Part shown: piece by piece, positions 25,401 to 35,804 of the stretch
Position numbering within the stretch: position 1 is the first letter of the stretch
Layout of the letters: each line of letters begins with the position of its first letter
Assembly (NCBI GenBank): GCA_051294375.1
Contig: CM119271.1
Span: 13,321,039-13,385,038 of the forward strand
Length of the DNA: 64,000 nucleotides
Direction: 5' to 3'
Source of the DNA: Paraspadella gotoi
Taxonomy: Eukaryota > Chaetognatha
The notes under the pieces: generated by a model
The model's input: only the letters and a program-made list of their open reading frames with translations
Databases searched by the model: none
Told to the model about the DNA's origin: nothing
Program-made: the position numbers and the translations under genes

Positions 25401-27090
25401 TCTTGCGATCTCCCAGCTGGTAGATGATGCTGCGGGACTTCTCTCCAGCAGAGCTAAGTTTCGATGTCGGCCTGCTAGTCGCGATCTTCCATGTTGGAGC
25501 TCTGACAACTGGATTCTGATGAACTTACCCTTAGTCGCGCACCCCTGAGATTTAAAACGTTTAATAATTCAAGTTTTAAAACAATAGAACAATTAGGATG
25601 ATAACTCTGAAAAAAATAGAAAGTACGCAACTATGCTAAAATTGAATAAAATTGAATATATTTTTAAATATTTTAAAATAGTTTTGAAATAGTTTAACAA
25701 AATTATTTTTGAAAGTTTGCTTCTAAGAAATTTAAATTTTAATTTCAATACTAATTTTTTTAGCTTAGTTTGATTTTTTATAAATTGTGTCAGTAATGCA
25801 TGATTTTCAGTATATCTAATTTTTAACAACAACTTTGGCCATACCTTTTACGAACCTACTCTACCGAATCTTGAGGTGAATTGTTATTCCTCAACAGTGC
25901 TTTCGGCGTTTGCCATCATCGCCCTATCAACGGCGGGTTTTGGCTTTGAACCATGCTCTGCTCTTTTCAAGAGACCGGCGTTTTCGAAGACTTGGTGCGC
26001 GCCTTGGACTCTGGTGGCGTTGGGGTCGCGCAGTTGAGGGCGTAGTACTATTGCAACACCTTCTTGGTGTTCTCAGTCTTGGCCGCTCCTGACTCGCCGG
26101 TGATCAGTGAGACTGTTCCTTGTGCTGTTCTGTCTAAATGATGAACAAGGTTTTAATCTCAGATGGTTTAAAAAAGTCGTTTATATTGATTTTCTTTTTG
26201 CAACTCACTTTCTTTTTGCACCATTTCATTTGAATAACTACAATGCATTGCAGTCTAAAATTTGTTTAACCCAAAGATTAAAATCAATACAGTCTTAGTG
26301 GAGCAAAAAAAAGACCTGTCAACGCAAATATTTCAAAAAAACAAACAATTTTTTTAAAATTCAAAATAAATTAAAACTGTCACAAAGAAAAACTTTTGAA
26401 AATACTCATTTTAAATAAAATAACAGTCTTTCATTATTAGTTTTTCTGTGAAGTGTAAGCTTTATTTGAAGCCTCCACTTTTTTCAATTGTTAATTTTAA
26501 GTTTTTCTGAGCAAGCTTTATTCGACCTCGCCATTTCAATTGTTCTCCTTGGACTCATCCCATAGACTTCCTAAGTTAAAATTGGCTAAGGCCCTCCGTT
26601 CAGCGATGGGTACAAGATGCGGCGGCGCCGCTCGTTCGCTATCTGCTGTTTCCTGTAGTAATTTCTTGCATCCTGACCGCTGAGTGTACCATGGAGTCGC
26701 ACTTGTCACAGGTGATACAGATGCAGTAAGTAGGCCAGAGTAGGCTGTTAGATTTTGGCAAGAACTTTCGTTAACGCGTTTCTCAGACTTCCCCGTGCCA
26801 GAACGCCACCGGCTCTTCTGTTGACGCCGATCGGACACTATAGTTCCGACACTGTCCCGTTCTTGCCCTGGGGGGGCGTGCCGGGGGGCGGGATCATCCA
26901 CGATACCATCATATCCTCTTCACTCCCTTGCAGATCTGTCATAGATTCGACACATATGCAGAATACAGAAATTTTAACTGCTTTGAATTTTTGACAAATT
27001 GAAATTTTGAATTATAATATCTAAACTTTTACCCCGTATCGCAATTCGCAACTCATCAAAAATCAAAGCATAAAATTGTATCGATATTTC
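19365..27090 (-). other. Second error-rich antisense copy of myosin exons 14 back to 4
   Basis: On the minus strand this runs exon 14 (about 19490-19710), 13 (20340-20660), 12 (21080-21310), 11 (22000-22240), 10 (22640-22850), 9 (23260-23345), 8 (23810-24020), 7 (24290-24540), 6 (24540-25540), the P-loop exon (25865-26133) and exon 4 (26555-26900). It then turns directly into the forward copy at about 27060-27090. Its error rate is higher than in 11113-18530. The turn point lies in intron 3 and both arms read outward from it, which is the pattern of a hairpin (both-strand) long read. Confidence 0.85.
25865..26133 (-). pseudogene. P-loop exon of the myosin motor, second antisense copy
   Basis: This is the same exon as 17113-17385 on the minus strand, with ITGESGAAKTENTKKV readable in one frame. 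Differences from the other copy (GAAK versus GAGK, one-base gaps) are within the noise. The donor in the forward copy (27834, GTAAGT) shows that the exon ends after NNSSRF in phase 0. Confidence 0.8.
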
Positions 27091-27144
27091 GAACTATGAC
27101 AATCTCAAATAAGAGTATATGTATCTATGATCCCCCCCCCCCAG

Positions 27145-27388
27145 GAAGAAGACATGTCGAACTTGTCCGTCCTCAACAAAGCCTGCGTTCTGCACAATCT
27201 GAGAACGCGTTACGAAGTCTTGCAGATCTACACCTACTCTGGCCTCTTCTGCATCTGTATCAACCCTTACAAGTGGCTCATGGTGTACACTCAGGTCATG
27301 AGAGATTACTACAGGAACAAGAGAAGGAACGAGGCGCCGCCGCATTTGTACGCCATCGCTGACGGGGCCTTGCAATTTCTGGAGATGG
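27145..27388 (+). CDS. Myosin heavy chain exon 4, motor N-terminal core
   Basis: After a C12-AG acceptor, 81 codons encode EEDMSNL, VLHNLRTRY, QIYTYSGLFC, INPYKW and NEAPPHLYAIAD. This is the highly conserved stretch of class II motors just before the P-loop. The phase (0 in, 1 out) joins exon 3 (PPKFEK) and the D of the next exon. The 'VYTQ-VMRDYYR' part differs by three bases from the antisense copies (which read YTQRSVRDYYR), so one version carries an error. Confidence 0.88.
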
Positions 27389-27405
27389 GTGAGTCCAAAG
27401 GAACA

Positions 27406-27496
27406 ATGAAATGGAGGTTCGAATAAAGCTTGCTTCAGAAAAACTAATAACAATGAAGTGGAGGTTCGAATAAAGCTTGCTTCAGAAAAACTAATA
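27406..27496 (+). repeat. 45-base tandem duplication in intron 4
   Basis: A unit containing TGGAGGTTCGAATAAAGCTT and GCTTCAGAAAAACTAATAA occurs twice in a row. The antisense copies show only one unit, so the duplication is specific to this copy and may be an assembly overlap artefact. Confidence 0.75.
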
Positions 27497-27770
27497 ATGA
27501 AAGACTGTTTATTTTTTTAAAAATGTATTTCAAAGTTTTTTTTTTGACAGTTTTAATTTATTTTGAATTTTAAAAAAATTGTTTGTTTTTTTAATATTTG
27601 TTGACAGTCTTTTTTTTGGCTCCACTAAACTGTATTGATTTTTTAATCTTTGGTTAAACAATTTAGACTGCAATGCATTGTATATTCAAATGAAAATGTG
27701 CAAAAAGTGTGCAAAAAAAATAATATAAACGACTTTTTTAAACCATCTTAATTAAAACATGTATCATTGG

Positions 27771-27833
27771 ACAGAGCACAAGAACCAGTCCTCACTGATC
27801 ACCGGCGAGTCACAATTATATTCCTCAAGATTC
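27771..27833 (+). pseudogene. Collapsed P-loop exon (exon 5) in the best copy
   Basis: The sequence starts like the exon (DRAQEQS..LLITGES) and then jumps directly to its last codons (NNSSRF) before a perfect GTAAGT donor. About 210 bases present in both antisense copies are missing, including GAGKT, the loop-1 region and EAYGNA. The AG of the acceptor is also missing here (CATTGG where the copies have CATTTAG). As written, the gene could not encode a functional ATPase. I interpret this as a consensus deletion and not as gene loss. Confidence 0.8.
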
Positions 27834-28135
27834 GTAAGTTAGTTTTAAAGTATGCCAAAGTGTTGTTTAAAATAGATTACTGAAAATCATCCATTACTCA
27901 ATTTTATAAAAAATCAAATAAACTAAAAAAATTAGTATTTGAAATTTAAATTTAAATGTTCTTTTAAGGAAACTTTCAAAATTAATTTGTTTAACTATTT
28001 CAAAACTATTAAAATATTTAAAATATATCATTTTATTTCAATTTACATATTGTGTACCTTTCTATTTTTTTTCGTTCTCCTAATTTTTATTTGTTTAAAT
28101 TGATATTATTAAACGTTTAAAATCTTCCACACTAG

Positions 28136-28964
28136 CGGGTAAGTTCACTCAGAATCCATTTCGGCTCCAACATGAAGATCGCCTCAGCCGACACGGAACT
28201 TACCTGCTGAGGAAGTCCCGCATCACATTCCAGCTGGAGATCGAGAGAAACTACCACATCTTCTACCAGCTGATGACCAATGCTTATCCTCAGTACCACG
28301 AGCCATGTGCGGCTAGTCAGAAAAGCCCGACCCGGGCCAGTACTACTTCATCAGCCAGGGTGTGCTGACCGTCGCTGGCATGGACGATGCCGAGGAAATG
28401 AGGGCCACTGACACTGCCCTGGACACTCTAGGCTTTACTCAGGCCGACAAGGACGGCTGCTACAAGGCTTACCATCGCCATCGCCCATCTGGGCAACGCG
28501 AAATGGCGCCAAAAGGGTCGCGAAGAACAAGCAGAGCCCGACGGCATGTGACGAGGTCACTTCTTGCTCCAAGCTGCTCGGCATCGACCCCGACTTCTTC
28601 GTCGACACCTTCATGAAGCCCAAGTTGAAGGTGGGCAAAGATTTCGTGAAAAAAGGTCAAAACGTTGACCAGTGAATTTCTCGGTTTCCGCCACGAGCAA
28701 ATCTCTCTTCGCTCGTTTGTTCGATTGGATCGTCGCGTTGGTCAACGATTCTCTGGACACGCCCAACCCGAGGAAGCATTTCATCGGCGTCTTGGACATT
28801 GCCGGCTTCGAGATCTTGCGATCAACGTCTTGGAGCAGCTCCTCATCAACTACACCAACGAGAGGCTGCAGCAGTTCTTCAACCATCACATGTTCGTCCA
28901 AGAGCAGGAAGAGTACAAGGCGGAAGGCATCCAATGGGCCTTCACATCGACTTTGGCTGATGGA
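28136..28964 (+). CDS. Myosin heavy chain exon 6, upper and lower 50-kDa motor region (frameshifted, 3' cut by gap)
   Basis: Translating with frame changes gives GKF at the start, then [78 protein letters not shown] and [11 protein letters not shown]. These include switch II (DIAGFE) and the relay region in the order of class II motors. At least five one- or two-base indels break the frame (near 28315, 28470, 28550, 28670 and 28815). Since the conserved protein is still readable on either side of each, these look like consensus errors. The exon runs into a 204-N gap. Confidence 0.85.
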
Positions 28965-29168
28965 NNNNNNNNNNNNNNNNNNNNNNNNNNNNNNNNNNNN
29001 NNNNNNNNNNNNNNNNNNNNNNNNNNNNNNNNNNNNNNNNNNNNNNNNNNNNNNNNNNNNNNNNNNNNNNNNNNNNNNNNNNNNNNNNNNNNNNNNNNNN
29101 NNNNNNNNNNNNNNNNNNNNNNNNNNNNNNNNNNNNNNNNNNNNNNNNNNNNNNNNNNNNNNNNNNNN
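28965..29168. other. Assembly gap (204 N) inside the myosin motor exon
   Basis: The protein goes from 'WAF..DFG' before the gap to '[18 protein letters not shown]' after it. In class II motors these blocks are separated by fewer than ten residues, so the gap is far larger than the true missing sequence or hides an intron. The reverse copies near 15880-15900 and 24530-24545 pass this point with almost no spacer. Confidence 0.95.
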
Positions 29169-30866
29169 TCTGGTGAAGACCATCGAGCTGATCGAGAAAA
29201 AGATGGGCGTGCTCTCCATCTTGGAGGAAGAGTGCATCGTCCCCAAAGCCTCCGACAAGACCTTCCTGGAGAAGTTGATGGGGAAACATCTTGGGAAGCA
29301 CGATTCTTTCGTGAAGCCGAAGCCGCCGAAAAAGGGTCAACCCGAGGCCCACTTTGCTCTGTGTCATTACGCCGGCGTTGTTGGATACAACGTTACTGGG
29401 TGGTTGTTTAAGAATAAGGTCAGTTTCAATACTTCTCACGTTTATTCATTCATTTATTCGTTCTCTACTTCTAACGTTCAATTATTCATTCATTCATCAT
29501 TCATTCATTCATTCATTCATTCATTCATTCATCCATTCATTCATTCATTTTTTTATTCATTTAATAATTCTCAACTTCATTCATTCATTCACGACTCACA
29601 TTCATTCATTCATTCATTCATTCACTCATCACTTCATCTTTCAGGACCCCGTGAACGAGGCCGTCGTGAACATGATGCAGTCCGGCTCCAATCAAGTCGT
29701 GGCCCTCGTCTTCACCGAGAAGGACACCGGTGAAAAGAAGAAAGGATCGGCGCTCATGACCATCTCAGCCGCTCACAGAGAATCGCTTCACAAACTCATG
29801 AACAACTTGAACTCGACTCACCCTCACTTCGTCAGGTGAGGTTGGATGGAGCGGGGGGTAAGGTCAAGGGAATAACTAAGTTGGTCAGTGATCTTTGGAT
29901 GTTTTAATGGTGAGTTAGTTTATCGTCGATTTGTGAAGTGAGTTCAAGCGTCTCATTATGAGACATGACGTGACGTGACAAGGGCATTTTAAGACTGTTT
30001 CGTGTCATTTTAGTGAATAGAGTCAAATTTTTTGAGACAAAGTTGGTTCGCGATATAATTTTATCCGCATTCGAAAAGTTTCGTGGTCAAACTCTTTTTG
30101 TGATGTGAGGATAAGTGTCTTAGGTCGGTAAAGTGACCTACTGAGATAATCGTGGCATAGCTTTGTAAATTTTATTGACCTTTGTTTATTTATCTTTTGC
30201 TTATCGATTGATTTATCGTATTTTAGATGCATCATTCCCAACGAGATCAAAAAATCTGGTCACATCGACGCTCCGCTTGTAATGCATCAACTCACCTGCA
30301 ACGGAGTGCTCGAAGGTAAGTTAATTCGTTTCGAATTATTAGAAGTTGAATGTCAAAGCAGTGTTGTATTACTATTATACGAATGAAATATCAAATGGTT
30401 ATCCAAGAAAGAATGTTTTAAACCATATGTTGTATGTATGCATCTTCTATATCCTTTCCCCAATATGAAATGTAGCTTAAATTAATTTGTATACTTATTT
30501 GTAATTGTTAAAAAATAAAAAAGTCTTATTGGTAATAATATTTTAAAATTTTTACCAATTTTTGTTCAAAAACCTTTAAACGCCTTCAATTTCACACAAT
30601 GTCCGTACATGTACGGCGTACACGTCTCACCATGTCTCACCATGTCCCCACCTTCAGGCATCCGCATCTGCATGTTGGGTCTGCCCAACAAGGTGCCCTA
30701 CTCCGACTTCATGGCGCGCTATTCCATCGTCGCCCCCAAGATCTTCGCCGACATGAAGGACGACCCCAAAGGGTGTGCCAATAAGGCTTTGCCCGCCTCG
30801 GGTCTCGACCCCGATGATTTCAGGACAGGGCACACTAAGGTTTGAATTCTTGTCTTTGTTTCTGTC

Positions 30867-30906
<40 letters not shown>

Positions 30907-30951
30907 TTCTTAATTTCTTTCCTCTCTCTCTCTTCTTTCTTGTTTGCTCCT

Positions 30952-31034
<83 letters not shown>

Positions 31035-31063
31035 TTTCTTAATTTCTCTCTGTCTCTCTCTTT

Positions 31064-31122
<59 letters not shown>

Positions 31123-31359
31123 TCCCTTCTCTCTCTCACCTCCCCAACCCACCGCACAGGTGATGTTCCGCGCGGGTCGCCTCTCCAAGCTGGAGGAGAT
31201 CCGCGAGAGCGCCCTCTCCGTCATCGTCCTCAAGATGCAGGCGCACATCCGCAAGTGTCTCGTCAGCGTCACCTACAAGGGGAAGATCGCGGAGAAGAAG
31301 GCCATCTTCTCCATTCAGAACAACATCAGGAATTATTACAGATGCAAGAACTGGCCATG
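29169..31359 (+). CDS. Myosin heavy chain exons 7-11: lower 50K, converter and IQ neck
   Basis: Five clean exons with matching phases: 29169-29418, 29645-29835, 30227-30315, 30658-30839 and 31160-31359. They encode [34 protein letters not shown], a very short lysine loop 2 (GEKKKG), [14 protein letters not shown], the two-cysteine SH2/SH1 helix (CNGVLEGIRIC), the converter (GHTKVMFRAG), a degenerate IQ1, a second IQ (FSIQNNIR) and the WPW turn that marks the head-rod junction of class II myosins. Introns carry (TTCA)n near 29450-29640 and a long (CT)n at 30865-31130. No errors were seen, in contrast to the motor exons upstream. Confidence 0.92.
29440..29635 (+). repeat. (ATTC)n microsatellite in intron 7
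   Basis: This is a long imperfect run of TTCATTCATTCA filling most of the intron between exons 7 and 8. Confidence 0.9.
30865..31135 (+). repeat. (CT)n microsatellite in intron 10
   Basis: About 270 bases of nearly pure CT/TCTC make up the intron between exons 10 and 11. The same repeat appears as (GA)n in both antisense copies with different lengths. Confidence 0.95.
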
Positions 31360-31966
31360 GTGAGCGTTAATAAAAGATCGACCAATCAAACTAATAATCA
31401 ATCATGCGAAGAACTGATCAATCAAAAAAAACAATCATTGAAACAGCCATTCAATAAATCGACCGATTGAAGCTTTTTTTTTATGCAATAACAAATAACA
31501 AATAAATCAGAAAATCAATTCAATAATCTATTGGCCAATCAATCTATTCTTCAACCAATAAATAAATTAAATTAAGCCAACAATTGATAAATCAATCAAC
31601 CGGTCAATCAATCACTCGAATTATTATCTATAAATCAATTGTTGGAATCTCTGCACAACCGACCATTTGATTATTCAACAGTTGGATCGTTAAATGATTC
31701 AAACAACCAATCAATTAGCAAATCTATCTGTTAAACCGAAAATCAATCAACAATCATTTAAACAATCAACCTTATCGCTCAATTTCTTAAATTCTTAATC
31801 AATCATGCGAAAAAACTGAGCAATCAATCAAACAATCGTTGAAACAGCCATTCAATAAATCGACTGATTGCTCTTTTTATTCATTCAATAACGATTCGTC
31901 AGTCAATCGCTAATTAAATCGGTCAATCGGTAGACTCAATCGACCAATCAATCAATCACAATCTAG

Positions 31967-32472
31967 GTACCAGTTCTACATGCTGGTCGTCTCGGAATCG
32001 GCAAAGATTCGCAAGAAGAAGGAGGAAGAAGAGAGACGCGCGATGATGGCCGCCGGGTTGGAGAAGCTCAAGGCTTTCTTGGAGGAGAAGGTCAGGGAGA
32101 GGGAGAAGGTGCAGAAGGTCAACGACGGACTCAAGAGGGTGAGTTAAGAGCGGGGAAGGTCGTGGGTAAGATCGTTGTGTTGTTGTCCATCTGGCGAGGA
32201 GGTGGAATTAGCGATGCGTGGCGCTAAAATTGGATTAATATTATTCGATTCCAAAGCGAAATGGAATTGTTTTTTAAAAAAATTCAGTCAATGAAAGTAA
32301 AAACGAGAGAGGTTTGTGTATAAATACTTAAATGAATCGTAAGTAATTCGAGTATCCACAATGATGTAATTCGTTTAGAGTTCTTCCCAAATGCTGCAAT
32401 ATGCAAATTAGAATGAGTTGCAAGGTTAAATATTACTTCATCTCCTTTCAGGATTGAATGATGAATATCTAC

Positions 32473-32519
<47 letters not shown>

Positions 32520-33483
32520 CCTTCTCCTCCTCTTCCTCCTCCACCTTTTCCAGAAAGCCGCCTCCATCCGCGAGGAGCACGCCCGCGAGGCTCAAGTCAG
32601 CGGCGCCATCGCCACCGACATCAAATCCTTGGACACGAAGGCCGCCAACGCCGCCGTCGCCCTCACGGATCTCGAGCGGACCATCGTGGCGGAGAGGAAC
32701 AAGTTGACGAGCGAGTTGAAGCACGCCAAGGAGGTCATGAGTCAGGACAAGGTCAACATGCAGAAGGAGTTGGCCGACATGAAGGACAAAGTGGCGCAGG
32801 CTTCCGGAGGTAAGGGGAATGGATGGATGGATGGATGGATGGATGGATGGATGGATGGATGGATGGATGGATGGATGGATGGATGGATGGATGGATGAAG
32901 GAATTAATTAATGAATGAATGAATCAATGAATGTATAAAATATTAATGAATAAATAGATAAACTAATGAATCAATCAATCAATCCATCAATCATTCAATG
33001 ACTGAAAGAATTAATTAATGAATGATTGAATAATTGAATAAATATATGAAGTAACAAACGACTCCATTATAGAATTTTAAAATTATAAAACATAGTAGTT
33101 TAACAGTTGGGTTTTCTTTCCTTGGGGCTACAGTGTGCTCCTGTGTAGTACAAAGAATCACATTGTCTTTAACGTCTGAACGACGATTACAATGAGCGAC
33201 TTGATTGTAATATACTTCGCTTTTCTGATGTCATTTAATTTTAAAATTAAAATGTACGACAATGACGGAAGATTCCAAAGCACGAATTTCTTGACAACCA
33301 CTCAAACTTCCACATCTTCCAAAAAAACCAGGCTACACCGGATTGAAGAACCGCGCCATCTCGGCCGAGGCTGACAAGTTGAAGGGCGAGATCTTCTACG
33401 ATCGGCTGAAGATTGATAACTCGTTTGGACAAAGCGGCCACGAGCTTTTGAGGGAGAAGCACGAAATGTGGCAATCCATCTCC
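31967..33483 (+). CDS. Myosin heavy chain exons 12-14: short coiled-coil tail
   Basis: Exons at 31967-32138, 32554-32809 and 33332-33483 join in phase and encode about 194 residues. Just after WPW the chain reads [11 protein letters not shown] and then a highly charged helix ([26 protein letters not shown]). This replaces the usual 'LFxKIKPLL' start of a muscle myosin rod. Exon 13 is a long heptad-rich helix ([21 protein letters not shown]). Exon 14 ([17 protein letters not shown] to KHEMWQSIS) has a helical, more polar character. No further rod exons were found before the stop codons downstream, so the tail is about 240 residues where conventional class II rods have about 1,000-1,100. Confidence 0.85.
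32460..32518 (+). repeat. (CT)n tract upstream of exon 13
   Basis: A CT microsatellite merges into the pyrimidine tract of the exon 13 acceptor. It is represented as GA runs in the antisense copies. Confidence 0.85.
32818..32896 (+). repeat. (GGAT)n microsatellite in intron 13
   Basis: About 19 perfect copies of GGAT begin shortly after the exon 13 donor. Confidence 0.95.
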
Positions 33484-33551
33484 GTGAGTAAAACAAAACT
33501 GTTTTGATTTTTTTGGTTTTTTTGTTTTGTTTGGAATCGGTGTGGTGAAGA

Positions 33552-33552
33552 C

Positions 33553-33602
<50 letters not shown>

Positions 33603-33615
33603 CTCCTCTCTCTGG

Positions 33616-33649
<34 letters not shown>

Positions 33650-33708
33650 CTCTCCCTCTTTGTCTTTATCTATCTTTCTTTCTTTTTGAGCTTGCGATCT
33701 GTCTTCTT

Positions 33709-33751
<43 letters not shown>

Positions 33752-33785
33752 CTCTCTCTCTCTTTTTTTCTCTCTCTCTGCTCTC

Positions 33786-33828
<43 letters not shown>

Positions 33829-33850
33829 TCTCTCTCTCTCTCTCTCTCCA
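33552..33850 (+). repeat. Interrupted (CT)n microsatellite block
   Basis: Several CT runs broken by short unique words lie in the intron after exon 14. In the other copies the corresponding runs (2357-2600 and 10850-11090 as GA) have different lengths. Confidence 0.9.
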
Positions 33851-33992
33851 TTTCGTTCAATTTCACAACTCAAAACCATAATCGTTCTCGGTCAGAGAGA
33901 GATAGAGCGAGAGAGCGAGACAATCGTTCCAGCCACACCGGCTAATTGTTCTTTACAAAAAGCATGCTCGGCTAAACTCTGGCTTCAGATTT

Positions 33993-34023
<31 letters not shown>

Positions 34024-34089
34024 AAAAAAAGCAAAAAAAAAAAGCGAGAAGAAAGACTGTGAGGAGAGACGACGGTTTTTTGTGTCCAG

Positions 34090-34146
34090 GCAATTAGGCT
34101 TCCCCCGCCTCCACCTTATTCTGATGGAGATTTGAGATTCTATTGA
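34090..34146 (+). CDS. Candidate alternative terminal exon a of the myosin tail (proline-rich)
   Basis: Acceptor GTCCAG ends at 34089. In phase 0, matching the end of exon 14, it reads AIRLPPPPPYSDGDLRFY and a stop. The run LPPPPPY is shared with the next candidate exon (34288), and the common nucleotides around it are too similar to be chance. PPPY fits the PPxY consensus for WW-domain binding. In the noisy copy (about 2846-2892) it ends a little earlier (SEEI-stop) because of an indel. Use as a terminal exon is inferred from splice phase and stop. I see no donor. Confidence 0.5.
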   Translation, partial: AIRLPPPPPYSDGDLRFY

Positions 34147-34287
34147 ATAACAAAAAAAAATATATATCTCAGCTAAGTGAGTGTTGACTATATTTGCCCT
34201 TTTTAAAAAAAAGGTTGTTTTTGGAAATACATTTTTCTAGTATTATTAAAAATAAACAAAATATTCTTACTTAAATTCTTAATCCAG

Positions 34288-34353
34288 GACATTCAGCTTC
34301 CTCCTCCCCCGCCGTATCTTGACGAAGAAATTTATAATTATCTCCGTTACTGA
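34288..34353 (+). CDS. Candidate alternative terminal exon b of the myosin tail (proline-rich)
   Basis: Acceptor ATCCAG ends at 34287. Phase 0 reads DIQLPPPPPYLDEEIYNYLRY and a stop at 34351. It resembles exon a in its first ten codons but has a different, tyrosine-rich end. Both keep a PPxY-type motif. The noisy forward copy lacks one C in the proline stretch and reads out of frame, an expected long-read error. The exon probably arose by duplication of exon a or the reverse. Confidence 0.5.
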   Translation, partial: DIQLPPPPPYLDEEIYNYLRY

Positions 34354-35185
34354 TCGCAACTTGAGTTAAAATCGAATGCAATCACTAATTAACCGATTGC
34401 AACTTCGATTTTTTTTTTGGGCATTTTAGGTAAAAATGTAATAATCTTTCGAGATGCGGTTCGCTCTATTTTTCTACCCATTTTTTTTTTCAGAACTAAA
34501 GATAGAATTCTTAATAACAAAACTTTAAAATTCAACACTTGCTTAGTTTTGAGAAATTAAATTAAATTGTTTTTTTAAAAAAGAAAGAAGCCGTTATTAT
34601 TTCCAGAGGCAACGACACATTTTTTTTTGTGATACTGCATTCTATGCTTGGTTCTCAAAATCCACCTGTGTTTTGTTTTTTTTTCTCTCTAACGTTACAA
34701 TAGCAAAAATAAAAAAGATATATTCACCCTTAACAAATCGCTATAAAAAAATTAAAAGGAAAAAAAAAAACTGCATGTATTTCTCAAATTTCTTTCTTTC
34801 CGATTGAGACCATATCCAGAATGCTTGGTCCGGCCGTAATATTTCTGAATTCTGAAGTTAACAGCATCTAAAAAAAATAAAGGGGGGTGTTAAGATCGGA
34901 ACCAGGCATAGTATGTAAATAAAAAAAAACCTAAGAATATAACAATATAAATATTAATAATTAAATTGACAGTTCTACCGTCGTCAGTTGGATTCAACTC
35001 GAGCTCCAACTTCTCTGCCCTTTTAAAAAAACAACAAAACACAATCATTTTGACTCTCAAAACAAAAAAAAACAAAACAAACAAAAAAACGCAACCACGA
35101 AAACGAAACTTGCCTTCTCCAAACAAAAAAAAACACTCTCCAACCTTTGATCTTTATCCTGATATTTATCGCCCAAAATGTTCAG

Positions 35186-35245
35186 TTTAACAAACAATGT
35201 CGATGGATGCACGAAAGATACTTGGCAGCCATAATTGAGGGCTAG
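35186..35245 (+). CDS. Candidate cassette/terminal exon c with stop at its 3' end
   Basis: Acceptor TTCAG ends at 35185. Phase 0 reads FNKQCRWMHERYLAAIIEG and a TAG at 35243-35245, which is immediately followed by a GTGAG donor. Inclusion would therefore end the protein whether or not the donor is used. In the noisy copy (3932-3992) two extra G change the reading to FNKQWSMGCTKDTWQP-stop. One of the two is an error. Coding status is uncertain. Confidence 0.35.
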   Translation, partial: FNKQCRWMHERYLAAIIEG

Positions 35246-35804
35246 GTGAGAGACAGAGACAAAGAGAGAGAGAGAGAGAAGAAAAGATACTTTCTCTCTT
35301 TTGTTCGTGTTTTTTTTTTCAAAAATACATTCTTGACGTGATAAAATTAGTTATTGGTTTGAATCAGAATTCAGGTTTATGCTAAAAACCCGTTCGTTCT
35401 TTCTGGATATGCTCTCTCGACAGAATATTAACAAAAAAAAAACATTAACCACTTTTAAATTACTCATTATATCCCATAACTTATAACAATGTCGATTTGT
35501 TACGCGGTTTAAGATAAACCTGATTTACTGATCATCATTTTTTCTTCATACTAAAAAACTTTGAAACGTACAAAAGATATTTTTTTCTTTATTAAAAAGA
35601 AAATATCGTTTGTGTTTGCCAAATTTTGCCAAAAACGTGACAAGCATGTTTGCCGTATCACAAGATTCGTATCACAGTTGATTCGCTTTAAAACTTATCT
35701 ATTGTAAAATGTAATCGTTTTTCTTCGTTGTCTTGAAGTGACTTGTGAAAAAGAAAACTAAAAAGGTCGCCCTGTGAAAAACTTATCACATCTTTTGTTT
35801 GCAG

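Noticed and set aside
8699-27090. A real antisense myosin gene or an inverted duplication of the locus
   Set aside because: All copies are broken by evenly spread one-base indels, two arms share the same private errors, and copies meet at 25-N gaps or hairpin turns. An assembly artefact explains all of this.
34481-34500. Strong acceptor followed by AAC TAA as a further terminal exon
   Set aside because: It would add a single residue before the stop. The pyrimidine tract alone is not enough evidence.
34605-34760. Possible tail exon after TTTCCAG (CDTAFYAW in one copy, DDTAFYAG in the other)
   Set aside because: The two copies read differently and homopolymers dominate, so coding status cannot be judged.
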